Source: Mariniflexile sp. TRM1-10 (lineage in GTDB: Bacteria > Bacteroidota > Bacteroidia > Flavobacteriales > Flavobacteriaceae). From it: DNA of 64,000 nt. Where the stretch lies: assembly GCF_003425985.1 (NCBI RefSeq), contig NZ_CP022985.1, positions 3,022,001-3,086,000 on the forward strand. The letters are read 5' to 3'. The translations under genes and the position numbers were made by a program. Below the pieces are notes generated by a model. It was not told where the DNA came from and did not search any database. It saw only the letters and a program-made list of their open reading frames with translations. This document shows positions 17,902-27,700 of this stretch, in pieces; position 1 is the first letter of the stretch; each line of letters starts with the position of its first letter.

Positions 17902-18329
17902 GAAGTGTCTCGTCCTGATAGCTACAAGACAATCCCACTTTTACTATAAATCCATTAACTAAACCCAAACTCAAACCGATACAAAATCGAAATAGTGGTA
18001 CAATACTGAAAGTTATAAATTATAATATTCCCATTTAGTCATCATTTTTTTGTTTGAAAAATGCACAATAGCAATGGTTCAAAGATGAAATTCTAAAATT
18101 GCAAGAATTTGATACAGCGTCGAAATGAGTGGAAACGTTTTCAAAATAGCTTAGAGGTAAAATTCAGGTGATGGACAAAGGCATTCAAATATTATTGAAT
18201 GTGGTTTGCCACCACAAGGGAAAAGGACTGACGCATGTGGTAGTTTTGAAGAACCCCTTGAGGAAATGACTAAGATAGTCATGAAACAGAATTTTTTGTA
18301 TGAATTATTTACTTAAAACAAATTTTGAG
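17902..18329. promoter_or_regulatory. Diverged copy of the SusC2/SusC3 upstream region
   Basis: The segment ATTTGATACAGCGTCGAAATG, GGAAACGTTTTC and GGACAAAGGCATTCAAATAT follows the same order as the regions upstream of SusC2 (24301-24400) and SusC3 (33750-33845). A SusC-type operon start probably once lay here. The rest of the 428 bp shows no gene. Confidence 0.55.
18130..18143. promoter_or_regulatory. LacI-type operator-like palindrome (one mismatch)
   Basis: TGGAAACGTTTTCA differs at one base from the perfect palindrome TGAAAACGTTTTCA found upstream of SusC2 and SusC3, in the same sequence context. Confidence 0.4.
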
Positions 18330-18437
18330 ATGAAGTTACCAGAAGGGGTGGTTACCATAAATAATGTAACTGGCGAGGTGACAAAAAACCCAGAATACTA
18401 TGCCATTGGTCATATGTCTAAAAATGAACTAAATTAA
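18330..18437 (+). pseudogene. C-terminal relic of a GH30-like glycoside hydrolase
   Basis: The frame reads GVVTINNVTGEVTKNPEYYA, then IGHMSK, and stops. GH30 enzymes have near their C-terminus a segment of the form V-x-x-NPEYYxxGHxSKFV. No body of the enzyme remains upstream. Assignment rests on this one motif. Confidence 0.45.
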
Positions 18438-18454
18438 TAAATAAAACACCAACT

Positions 18455-20785
18455 ATGAAGTTTAAATCAATACTTACCATTTTAGTAGTCCCTTTTTTTG
18501 TGTGGGGATGTCAGAGTCAGCAATCCATTTCCAGTAAAACACCAGAAGAACAGGCAGAAGCCTTACTTCCGAAGTTGAGCCTGGACCAGAAGGTCAATTT
18601 GGTAGTGGGAATGGGATTGCCGGGAGACAAAGGCCTGGTAGAAAAGGTAATAGGCGCAGTAGGTAATATTCAGGATATTCCTGATCTGAACGTTCCACGA
18701 GTAGTACTTGCAGACGGTCCCGCAGGATTACGTATTCAGCCAGTCAGGGACAGTTCTGATACGAAAAGGTATTATGCTACAGCTTTTCCAATTGAAACAT
18801 CTTTAGCCGCAAGTTGGGATACGGATCTTGTAACTGGGGTTGGTAAAGCAATGGGGCATGAAGTAAAGGAATATGGAGTGGATGTGTTATTGGCCCCAGG
18901 GATGAATATTCATCGGAATCCATTAGGAGCAAGAAATTTTGAATATTACTCTGAAGATCCTCTGCTGAGTGGAAAGATGGCCGCAGCGATGGTTAACGGG
19001 GTAGAGTCAAACGGAATTGGATGTTCAATCAAGCATTTTGTGGCCAATAACCAAGAGACCAATAGAACAGCATTGAATGCTTTGGTTAGCGACCGGGCAC
19101 TTCGGGAAATTTATTTAAGGGGTTTTGAGATTGCAGTCCGTGAGGCTCAACCTTGGACAGTGATGAGTGCCTACAACAAATTCAATGGAGCCTACGCCTC
19201 ACAGAGATACGATTTATTGGAATCCATACTAAGGGATGAGTGGGGGTTTAACGGACTCGTTATGAGTGATTGGTATGCAGGTGATGATGCGGTTGCTCAA
19301 ATGGAAGCAGGTAATGATCTCTTGATGCCGGGAGTTCCTGCACAAAAGGAACGCATAAAAGAGGCAATAATCAGTGGTAAATTAAGTGAAGATACCCTAA
19401 ATAAAAATGTTAAACGCATTCTGACCTTGATTTACAAATCTCTTGCTGCACAGAAATATGCTTATTCTGATGCACCCGACCTGAAAGCCAGTGCTGAGAT
19501 TGCCAGACATGCTGCCACCCAGGGGGCTGTCCTTGTGAAAAATGAGGGCGCTTTGCCACTTGCTTCGGAGGTGAAGAACATTGCTGCGTTTGGAATAGGA
19601 TCGTATGATTTTGTGTCAGGTGGTACAGGTAGCGGTGACGTCAATGAAGCCTATGTCGTGTCGATGGTTCAGGGATTGGAAGCTGCGGGCTATCCAGTAG
19701 ATCAGGAATTGAAAGTCCTATATGAACGATATATTAAAGATGAAAAAGCCAGACGACGAAAACTGGAGTGGTATGAAGAATCAAAACTAATTGACGAAAG
19801 ACCGCTAACCGAAAATCAGATTAAAGAGAAAGCTAAATTGACAGACGTTGCTTTGATCACTATTTCCCGTAACTCCGGTGAAGGTGCAGACAGAAAAATT
19901 GAAGGGGACTTCTATCTTACCGATGTGGAAAAAAGTATGATCCAGACGGTATCAGAGGTATATCATAAGCATGGAAAAAAAGTAGTTATGGTTCTTAACA
20001 TAGGAAATGTGATAGAAATGAAAACCTGGGTGGATCAGGTAGATGCCGTACTTATAGCTTGGCAGGGCGGTCAGGAAGCTGGTCATGCCGTGGCCGATTT
20101 GGTTTTGGGTAAAGTAAATCCATCAGGCAAGTTGCCCACGACGTTCCCAGTGAGCTATGGCGATGTACCGAGCTCAGAGTATTTTCCAGGAGAAGAGATT
20201 CCGGGTGCAGAGCCTATTCGTATGCAGGGGGTATTTTTTCCTGCAACACCAGCTGAGGTGAAGCACAATGAAGGCATTTACGTAGGGTATCGTTATTATC
20301 AGACATACGATGTGCCAGTTGCTTTTTCATTTGGACATGGTATTTCTTATACTACTTTTTCAATAAATGATTTGAAACTCAGTAATAATACTTTTGAAAA
20401 TGAACTGAACTTTGAAGTGAAAGTCACCAATACAGGAACTGTTGCGGGTAAAGAAGTAGTCCAGGTCTATGTCGCTGCACCAGGTAAGGATCTGCATAAA
20501 CCGGAGCAGGAACTTCGGGCTTTTGCTAAAACCAGACAATTGACAGGAGGTGAAACACAGACCTTATCATTTTCATTATCAGCTCGGGATTTGACGTCAT
20601 TTGATACCGATCGAATGGCTTGGATAGTGGAACCAGGTACTTATGAGCTACGGGTTGGATCTTCAAGTGACAATATTGTCCAGCTAGCAACATTTACTGT
20701 AGCCGATGAAATAATTGTTGAGAAGGGGTTGACGCGATTGGCAGAAGGGATAAAAATTGAAGAATGGCGTGGACCTACTAATTAG
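18455..20785 (+). CDS. GH3 beta-glucosidase-type lipoprotein, copy 2
   Basis: The 776 residues have the same length as copy 1 at 14285-16615 and about 90% identity by eye. The lipobox (FFVWGC), KHF, nucleophile Asp in VMSDWYAGDD, GGTGSGDVNEAY, SGEGADR and fibronectin-III-like C-terminus are all intact. Differences cluster at residues 430-460 and around 580-590 (GVFFPATPAEVKHNE against GVFGFAVPSEVKHIE). The regions outside the active site therefore diverge while catalysis is kept. It precedes the intact HTCS2, with its own terminator and an inverted 161-bp element in between. Expected activity is exo-acting beta-glucosidase in the periplasm. Confidence 0.92.
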   Translation: MKFKSILTILVVPFFVWGCQSQQSISSKTPEEQAEALLPKLSLDQKVNLVVGMGLPGDKGLVEKVIGAVGNIQDIPDLNVPRVVLADGPAGLRIQPVRDSSDTKRYYATAFPIETSLAASWDTDLVTGVGKAMGHEVKEYGVDVLLAPGMNIHRNPLGARNFEYYSEDPLLSGKMAAAMVNGVESNGIGCSIKHFVANNQETNRTALNALVSDRALREIYLRGFEIAVREAQPWTVMSAYNKFNGAYASQRYDLLESILRDEWGFNGLVMSDWYAGDDAVAQMEAGNDLLMPGVPAQKERIKEAIISGKLSEDTLNKNVKRILTLIYKSLAAQKYAYSDAPDLKASAEIARHAATQGAVLVKNEGALPLASEVKNIAAFGIGSYDFVSGGTGSGDVNEAYVVSMVQGLEAAGYPVDQELKVLYERYIKDEKARRRKLEWYEESKLIDERPLTENQIKEKAKLTDVALITISRNSGEGADRKIEGDFYLTDVEKSMIQTVSEVYHKHGKKVVMVLNIGNVIEMKTWVDQVDAVLIAWQGGQEAGHAVADLVLGKVNPSGKLPTTFPVSYGDVPSSEYFPGEEIPGAEPIRMQGVFFPATPAEVKHNEGIYVGYRYYQTYDVPVAFSFGHGISYTTFSINDLKLSNNTFENELNFEVKVTNTGTVAGKEVVQVYVAAPGKDLHKPEQELRAFAKTRQLTGGETQTLSFSLSARDLTSFDTDRMAWIVEPGTYELRVGSSSDNIVQLATFTVADEIIVEKGLTRLAEGIKIEEWRGPTN

Positions 20786-20806
20786 TTTGTGGTTGGGTTA
20801 GTTAAG

Positions 20807-20835
20807 ACCGGGTGAGTCATACACCCGGTTTTTCT
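20807..20835 (+). terminator. Terminator after GH3 copy 2
   Basis: ACCGGGTG and CACCCGGT form a perfect 8-bp stem with loop AGTCATA, followed by a T-rich tract. It is the same structure as after GH3 copy 1, with one change that restores perfect pairing. Confidence 0.85.
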
Positions 20836-20951
20836 TTTTTCCATAATCCACGACAGGCTGTATCCAACAAGTTGAACCAAAAGATTATTTAGGTCAATTG
20901 TTAATCAATTATTTTGTAATTTGTTCCGCATATATTTGCTTTTTTCCAATA

Positions 20952-21112
20952 GAAGTGATTTAAACTTTTTTGATTGAAGCGAAAATTAACCCTTTTGAGT
21001 CTAATCGAGGGCTTTTTTGAGTTGCGTAGCAGGGCTACGGAAGGAAAAAAAGTAAAAAAGTAGGCTCAAAAAGGCAATTTTTTAGCCAATTGAGAAAAGT
21101 TTAAATTACTTC
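20952..21112 (-). repeat. 161-bp palindromic element, copy 2 (inverted)
   Basis: The ends GAAGTGATTTAAACTTTT and AAAAGTTTAAATTACTTC are inverted repeats with one mismatch that would be G-U in RNA. Read on the minus strand it has the family core (AATTGGCTAAAAAATTGCC, TTCCGTAGC, GCTACGCAACTCAAAAAAG). It ends 10 bp before the HTCS2 start codon, so it supplies the immediate 5-prime region of that gene. Confidence 0.88.
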
Positions 21113-21122
21113 ATTAATTTAA

Positions 21123-23846
21123 ATGATGAAGTTAACAAGAATAGTGCTTTTTATTCTATTTTCCATTGTATTATTCTCTTGTGAGCCTGCCAATAAGAAG
21201 AAATTTAAAATTGGGGTTTCACAACCAACAATGAATGATAACTGGAGACGAACCATGTACAATGAAATGCAGCGTCAATTGTTATTCCATGAGGATATTG
21301 AATTGGTGTTGAAGCATGCCAATCACGTAGTAGGTATACAAGTGCGTCAGATTCAGGAATTAGTCAATGAAGATATCGATTTGTTAATTGTCTCTCCCTC
21401 AGAATCACAACCATTAAAACCGATCATTGAATCTGTATATGCAAAAGGCATTCCAGTTGTTTTACTGGACAGAAGAATAGAATCGGATCAATATACAGCC
21501 TATATTGGAGCAGACAACCAATCCATTGGTCAAGAAGTGGCCAGATATACATATGGGCTTTTAAATAGCAGTGGAAGAGTACTTGAATTATACGAAACGC
21601 CTCGGGTAACCGCTTTTTCAGAAAGACATACAGGCTTTCAGTCACAGATAAGGAACTATGCTGATATTAAAGTGGATACATGCCGTGCGATATTGCATCA
21701 TGGGACAGCCGACTATATAGATCTTATTCGGAAAAATCATTATGACGTTATATTTTCACATACCGATGTAGGAGCATACCTTGCCCACCAGATTGCCGAT
21801 TCCCTAGAGCTTGCAGCTGGGATTGATTTTATAGGGATCGATGGGTTGCCCGGGCCAAATGAAGGACTGGATTATGTGGATCGTGGGATATTGAAAGCGT
21901 CCTTTTTGTATCCGACCGGAGGTGATGTCGCTATCGATGTGGCAGCTTCCATATTGCATAATGAGCCCTTTCAAAGAGAAACCAGACTCCAGTCAATGGT
22001 GATTGATGCCAATAATGTGAAGCTCACGCAACTACAGGTAAATAAATTGGCGGAGCAGCACAACGATATTCTAAGCCTAGGGGAAAAGCTGAACGGGATA
22101 AGAAATGTGTACAGGACAGAGCGGATGCTTAATTATTTGTTTGCAGCGGTGACGTTCATAGCTATTGTCTTAGGAGCATATGCCTTCAAGTCATTGGTGG
22201 ATAAAAGAAGAACGAACAAGGAACTGGCAGCTATCAACGAAAAGGTGGTAGCTTATTCCAATCAGGCAGAAGAAGCAAACCAACAAAAACTGACCTTTTT
22301 TACCAATATTTCACATGAATTCAGAACCCCACTAACGTTGATACTTTCCCCAATAGAAGAACTACTGGAACGAAGGGATCTTGGTCATGTGCGAAAAGAG
22401 CATAACCTTATAAAATCCAATACCTTGAGGTTGCTTAGGTTGGTGAACCAGATTATGGACTTCAGAAAGATAGACGTTGGAAAAATGCAAATACGCGTGA
22501 CCGAATCTGATTTGGTGGCTTTTGTCGAAGAAGTGGTGGACGCTTTCCAAAGACCAGCCCAAAAGCAAAGGATACAGTTGATGTTTAGCCATGAAAAGGA
22601 TGTCATCCCGTTGTGGTACGATCGCAATATGTTGGATAAGGTTCTCTTCAATCTTTTGTCAAATGCAATGAAGTTTACCCCAAAAGGAGGGCATATCAAT
22701 GTGAAAATGGAGCATAACCACTTAGAGGGACATGTGCTGATTGTGGTTGAAGATTCAGGTGTGGGAATGTCCGAGGTAGATCTGGAAAATGTCTTTAGTA
22801 GGTTTTATCAAGGTGAACAAAACCGGACGCTTGGGACAGGAATTGGTCTAGCGCTTTCCAAAGAGATTATTCAATTGCATCAAGGGGATATATCGGTACA
22901 AAGTGTAAAAGGAAGAGGTACACGTTTTGAAATTAAGTTAAAAACCGGAAATGCTCATTTTGATGAATCCCAACTTATTAAATCCATGGACGATCAAGTG
23001 TTCGAAGATTCATCCATGATGGAATTTGACATGGCGGAAATATCGGAAACTGATGAGAATCCGAATGTTCAACTCAAAGAACACACGCTACTGATTATTG
23101 AGGACAATCCCGAACTTAGAAAATATCTGGTGCAGCGACTGAGGCAAAAGTATAATATTGTGGAAGCCGAAAGAGTGAAAGAAGGCATACTTAAAGCGCA
23201 AGAAGAGATACCAGATTTGATTATTTGTGATCTCATGCTTAAAAAAGAAAGTGGCCATGATGTGATTAGAACACTGAAATCTGACGTTCGATTCTCCCAC
23301 ATTCCCATTATTGTGCTGACAGCAATGGCGGACATTAACGAGCGCATTGCAGGAATAAAGCTGGGAGCAGATGATTATATTACAAAACCATTTAACTACA
23401 ACCTACTGGCAGAAAGAATTAATACCTTGCTGATCAGCCATCAAAAGTTACGCGAACACTATACCATCGAGCTTCCATCAAAGCCACGACAAGTTCCTTT
23501 ATCGAGTCTGGAAAAGAAATTCATTAACCAGTTTGTTGCCATAGTGGAGGAGAATATTTCCAACTCGGATTTTGGTGTGAATGATATTTACCAGAAGTTA
23601 GGTCTATCAAGGATACAGCTTTACAGAAAAGTAAAAGCGGTGCTTGGGTACAGTGTTAATGATTATATCAACAGTGTCCGTCTAAAAAAAGCCAAGCATT
23701 TGCTTACTTCGTCGGACCACACTGTTTCTGAAATTGCTCATTTGGTAGGATATTCTTCTGCGCCCTATTTTTCTACAGCCTTTAAGAATCAATTTGGCAT
23801 AACGCCAACAGAGTTCAAACTGAACCCGAAAGATTCGGCTTCCTAA
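21123..23846 (+). CDS. Hybrid two-component system (HTCS) with periplasmic sugar-binding domain, fructan-PUL regulator 2
   Basis: The 907 residues have the same module order as the first HTCS. A lipobox-like leader (IVLFSC) comes first, then a periplasmic-binding-protein sensor (about 28-310), a membrane helix (about 338-358), HisKA with H398 in ISHEFRTP and HATPase_c with GTGIGLALS. A receiver with D703 in CDLMLK and an AraC-type DNA-binding domain (about 800-900) follow. The likely ligand is fructose or a short fructoside. The two HTCS proteins are clearly paralogous but only moderately similar, so they may respond to different ligands or control different SusC operons. It faces the SusC2 operon across a 934-bp non-coding region. 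Either of two adjacent ATGs (21123 or 21126) could start it. Confidence 0.93.
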   Translation: MMKLTRIVLFILFSIVLFSCEPANKKKFKIGVSQPTMNDNWRRTMYNEMQRQLLFHEDIELVLKHANHVVGIQVRQIQELVNEDIDLLIVSPSESQPLKPIIESVYAKGIPVVLLDRRIESDQYTAYIGADNQSIGQEVARYTYGLLNSSGRVLELYETPRVTAFSERHTGFQSQIRNYADIKVDTCRAILHHGTADYIDLIRKNHYDVIFSHTDVGAYLAHQIADSLELAAGIDFIGIDGLPGPNEGLDYVDRGILKASFLYPTGGDVAIDVAASILHNEPFQRETRLQSMVIDANNVKLTQLQVNKLAEQHNDILSLGEKLNGIRNVYRTERMLNYLFAAVTFIAIVLGAYAFKSLVDKRRTNKELAAINEKVVAYSNQAEEANQQKLTFFTNISHEFRTPLTLILSPIEELLERRDLGHVRKEHNLIKSNTLRLLRLVNQIMDFRKIDVGKMQIRVTESDLVAFVEEVVDAFQRPAQKQRIQLMFSHEKDVIPLWYDRNMLDKVLFNLLSNAMKFTPKGGHINVKMEHNHLEGHVLIVVEDSGVGMSEVDLENVFSRFYQGEQNRTLGTGIGLALSKEIIQLHQGDISVQSVKGRGTRFEIKLKTGNAHFDESQLIKSMDDQVFEDSSMMEFDMAEISETDENPNVQLKEHTLLIIEDNPELRKYLVQRLRQKYNIVEAERVKEGILKAQEEIPDLIICDLMLKKESGHDVIRTLKSDVRFSHIPIIVLTAMADINERIAGIKLGADDYITKPFNYNLLAERINTLLISHQKLREHYTIELPSKPRQVPLSSLEKKFINQFVAIVEENISNSDFGVNDIYQKLGLSRIQLYRKVKAVLGYSVNDYINSVRLKKAKHLLTSSDHTVSEIAHLVGYSSAPYFSTAFKNQFGITPTEFKLNPKDSAS

Positions 23847-24337
23847 CCAAGATTGAAATCCAATACATAGAAAAAGATTTCGTTTTAAATGAAGTACATT
23901 CAACTGGCCGGAACAATTAGCCAGAGGAACTAAACATTATTTTAGCACATGACATAAATCCAAATATATTCAAATGTCAGTCTGGTCCTTTCGCAAGCTG
24001 CGCTTTTATCTTCAAATAAAAACACATTTTCATTTTCGATAATGCTCAAGATAAACTAAAGTCGAAACCCTTGTCAAGCCCCTTTTTGTATCTAGAAAGT
24101 TTAAATGGAGTAGGTAGAGTCTATAACTTATTGGCAACCGCCTGTTATATAATCAAGAGGTTTAGTCAAGAATAATCTGAAGTTGATTCAAAATTAAATA
24201 ATTGATACAGAATTGAAAGGTTCAGAATTCGATATTTCTATTTTCACATACATTTTTTTGCCTAAAAGACGCATAATAGCAAAGGATTGGAAGGGAAACT
24301 ATAAAATCACAAAATTTTGATACAGAGTCGAAATGAG

Positions 24338-24351
24338 TGAAAACGTTTTCA
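24338..24351. promoter_or_regulatory. Perfect 14-bp operator-like palindrome upstream of SusC2
   Basis: TGAAAACGTTTTCA is a perfect palindrome and fits the pattern TGWAANCGNTNWCA known for LacI/GalR-family operators (for example CcpA cre sites in Firmicutes). The surrounding GATACAGAGTCGAAATGAG is also conserved in the other copies. No LacI-family regulator gene lies in the window. Confidence 0.5.
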
Positions 24352-24691
24352 GGATACCTTACATTCAAAATTCAAACAATGGATAGAAAAATCCAAATAT
24401 AATCAGATGTCAGGAGTTTGTCGAAGCTATATGCAGAAGTGTTGGGGATTGGACTTCGATAGGTTTTAATGCGACACGCTTCAATTTTTATCATGTACTA
24501 AATAACTAATTATAAAAGAAAAACAACTAAATAAATAATAACCACTAAACTATAGACCAATGAATAATAACAACTAAACAATCAATATCGAGTTGAACAT
24601 ACAGAATCACTCGAAACTTCGATTTAAGAAACGGTTCATGCTGTAATATGGACTGTTAAATGAACTACAAAAACATAAACTTAGGGATATG

Positions 24692-24745
24692 AAACACCTG
24701 TGAGAATGGCATTCGCGCACACGAGGATGATTATTCAGGGTGTTC
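24692..24745 (+). ncRNA. Candidate structured leader (hairpin) before SusC2
   Basis: AACACCTG (24693-24700) can pair with CAGGGTGTT (24736-24744) with one bulge, closing a loop of 35 bases and followed by CCATCTGA. An identical copy lies before SusC3 at 34245-34298. A related structure with matched base changes lies before the TlpA-like gene at 60973-61026. No known RNA family is assigned. Confidence 0.4.
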
Positions 24746-24780
24746 CATCTGAACAAATTAAAACAAACAAAAGTAAACAG

Positions 24781-27700
24781 ATGAAAAATAAAATACTATT
24801 AAAAACATTATGGGGTATTCTTGCCTTGTTATTTTCTGCCAATGGCTTGTTGGCACAGGAAATACCGATACAGGGAAAAATAACCTCCTCTGATGACAAT
24901 ATGCCATTACCTGGCGTTACGGTAATTGTTAAAGGTACAATGAACGGAACCACATCCGATTTTGATGGTAATTATAACATCAATGTGTCCTCCCCAAATT
25001 CCATATTGGTTTTTAGTTCCGTAGGCTTTGTTTCCAAAGAAATTAAGGTAGATGGGCAAAAATCCATCAATGTTTCTTTACAAACCGATATAGCCGCCTT
25101 GGACGAAGTTGTAGTGGTTGGTTACGGCAGTACATCTAAGACCAAGCTTATTTCAGCAGTTTCAACGATTGACGAGGAAACTTTAAAAAAACAACCTGTG
25201 CCTAATGTGAGTAATGCTCTTGAAGGGTTGGCTTCAGGACTTTTTGTCCAACAAGGTTCGGGCGAACCTGGATTTAGTAATTCCAGTTTTGAAGTTAGAA
25301 ACTTTGGAAGCGCATTGGTTATAGTAGATGGTGCCCCCGGAGATTTAAACCAACTGGATCCCAACGAAATTGAAAGTATTTCAGTACTGAAGGATGCCGC
25401 TGCTGCCGCAGTTTATGGGGTTCAAGGTGGTAATGGGGTCGTTTTGATTACCACAAGAAAAGGAAAAATTGGCAAACCCAAATTGTCGTATAGCAATCAA
25501 TTTACATATACATCCCTTACATCTTATCCAGAATTTTTAAGCTCGGCAGATCGTGCAGAAATATTAAATGAAGGTTTAAGAAACGCAGGGCAAGGTCAGT
25601 TCTATACAGACGAAGAGGTTGATTTATTCCGCTCTGGCGCAGACCCAATAAATTATCCCAATACAGATTGGAGAGATTTGGTCTTGAAGGATTGGGGGTT
25701 TCAACAACAGCATAACCTGAACTTATCGGGAGGAACAGAAAAAGTTAAATATTTCGTGTCAACTGGATATATAGATCAAGGTTCCAATTATACGGAGGAT
25801 GTGCTGTCCTTTCAACGATATAACTTAAGAACGAATGTAAATGCCGATGTTACGGATAACTTAAACCTAACGGTTAATATGGGGGCACGTAGGCAAATTA
25901 ATGAAGCTCCGGGATATTCCGCATTCGATGTTTTTAGGGAGTTAAGTAGGTCACTGCCTTCAGATTTGGCCTATTACCCTGATGGAACACCTGCAAGGCC
26001 TAGCACGACTCCCTTTCATGTAGTTGAGGGACTGAGAGATTTTAATGCAGGTTATTATAGAGCAAGAAATAATAATTTTGACGCTAAAATATCTTTGGAA
26101 TGGGATGTCAAACAGCTTAAAGGCCTTAAGTTAAAGTCTTATGCCTCTTTAGTTTATAATAATCATTTCAACAAATCTTGGGGTAAGAGTTTTGACCTTT
26201 ATACGTTAAATAGGCAAACAGGAAATTACGATGTATTTCGATCAACACCACCGGGCTCACCAAGTGAAACTATTCTAACCCAAAGCACAAATTATAGTAA
26301 CCACTATGTTTTACAAGAGTCTGTCAATTATGAACGAACTTTTGGAGACCACAATGTGTCTGGGTTGCTATTAGCTGAAATACAAAAAATACAAGGCCAG
26401 GATTTTAATGCCAGCCGTCAAGATTTCCAGTCTACATTTATAGACCAACTTTTTGCAGGTTCTATAAAAAATCAACGGGCCAATGGAGGTGAGTGGCGTG
26501 AAAACCGTTTAGGCTTTGTCGGTAGGTTTAGTTATGATTATAAGTCTAAATATTTTTTAGAATCCACATACAGGTATGACGGGTCTTCAAGATTCGCACC
26601 TGGTAATGAATATGGTTTGTTCCCATCTATGTCATTAGGTTGGAGACTATCCGAAGAATCGTTTTTTGAGCCTTTAAAAAACACGATTTCAAATTTAAAA
26701 TTAAGAGCATCCATAGGAACGGCTGGTAACGATGGAACTTCGGCATACCAATGGTTAAGTGGTTTCAATTACAATCTGTTTTTTGCTATAAATGATACGG
26801 CTATTCCAACAATAGACAATACCGCTTTGCCAAATAGGGACATTACATGGGAAACAAGTACAACATATGATGTTGGCTTGGATTTAGATTTATTTGATAA
26901 CGATCTTAAGTTTTCATTCGATTATTTTTTCAGAAAAAAAGAAGACGTTATTGCCGGGGCCAATGCAAGTGTGCCCAGTACCTTAGGGGTAGGTTTAGCA
27001 GCCCAAAATTTCCATGAATACTCAAATGAAGGGTTTGAGTTTTCAATCGATTATAATAAGCAACTAAATGATAACCTAAAGATTAGTGCCTTGTTAAACT
27101 TCTCAAAATCCAGGGAAAAAGCAGTGTTTATTGATGAAACACTTCATGAGGATCCTTTTATGAGGGCAAATTTAACCCAGACAGGGGGCTATACAGGTCT
27201 GCGTAGAGGCTATATTTCTGATGGCCTTTTTCAAAGTCAGGAAGAAATAGACCAATGGGCAGTACAGGACAATAATGGAAATACTAGTTTACAGCCTGGG
27301 GATGTAAAGTATGTTGACTTAAATGGTGATAATATAATTGATGTAAAAGATCAAAAAGTATTTGGTCAGGGCAGTAAGCCTGCCATGAACTATTCCCTGA
27401 ATTTAGGAGCAGAATATAAGAATTTTGCTTTATCGGTTTTATTAACAGGTGCAGCAGGGTATGACATTTATTTAGATGGTGAGGCCCAGAGCCCATTGCG
27501 TAATGGTTTTAATGGGTATGATTATCAATCAGATTACTGGACACCAACCAATACAGATGCGGCTTTTCCTAGAATAACAGATGGAGGGTTTAATGACAAC
27601 AACTACAGGCACTCTGATTTTTGGTTAAGAAATGGTAAACATATTCGATTTAAAAATATTAATCTAAGTTATACGCTTCCAAAACGTAAAGAGAATGCAA

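Larger units (their letters stand above)
24000..24780 (+). promoter_or_regulatory. Long leader/promoter region of the SusC2 operon
   Basis: About 780 bp upstream of SusC2 is nearly identical to 33415-34333 upstream of SusC3, apart from short indels. The last 290 bp differ at only a few bases. It holds the operator-like palindrome at 24338-24351, a CACATACATTTTTTTG tract and a leader hairpin at 24692-24745. The preceding part (23847-23999) shows nothing recognisable. Confidence 0.7.

Noticed and set aside
24700..24780. Upstream in-frame ATG for SusC2 (and the equivalent 34253 for SusC3)
   Set aside because: The signal peptide starts at the later ATG, and the extra codons fall in the conserved leader hairpin region.
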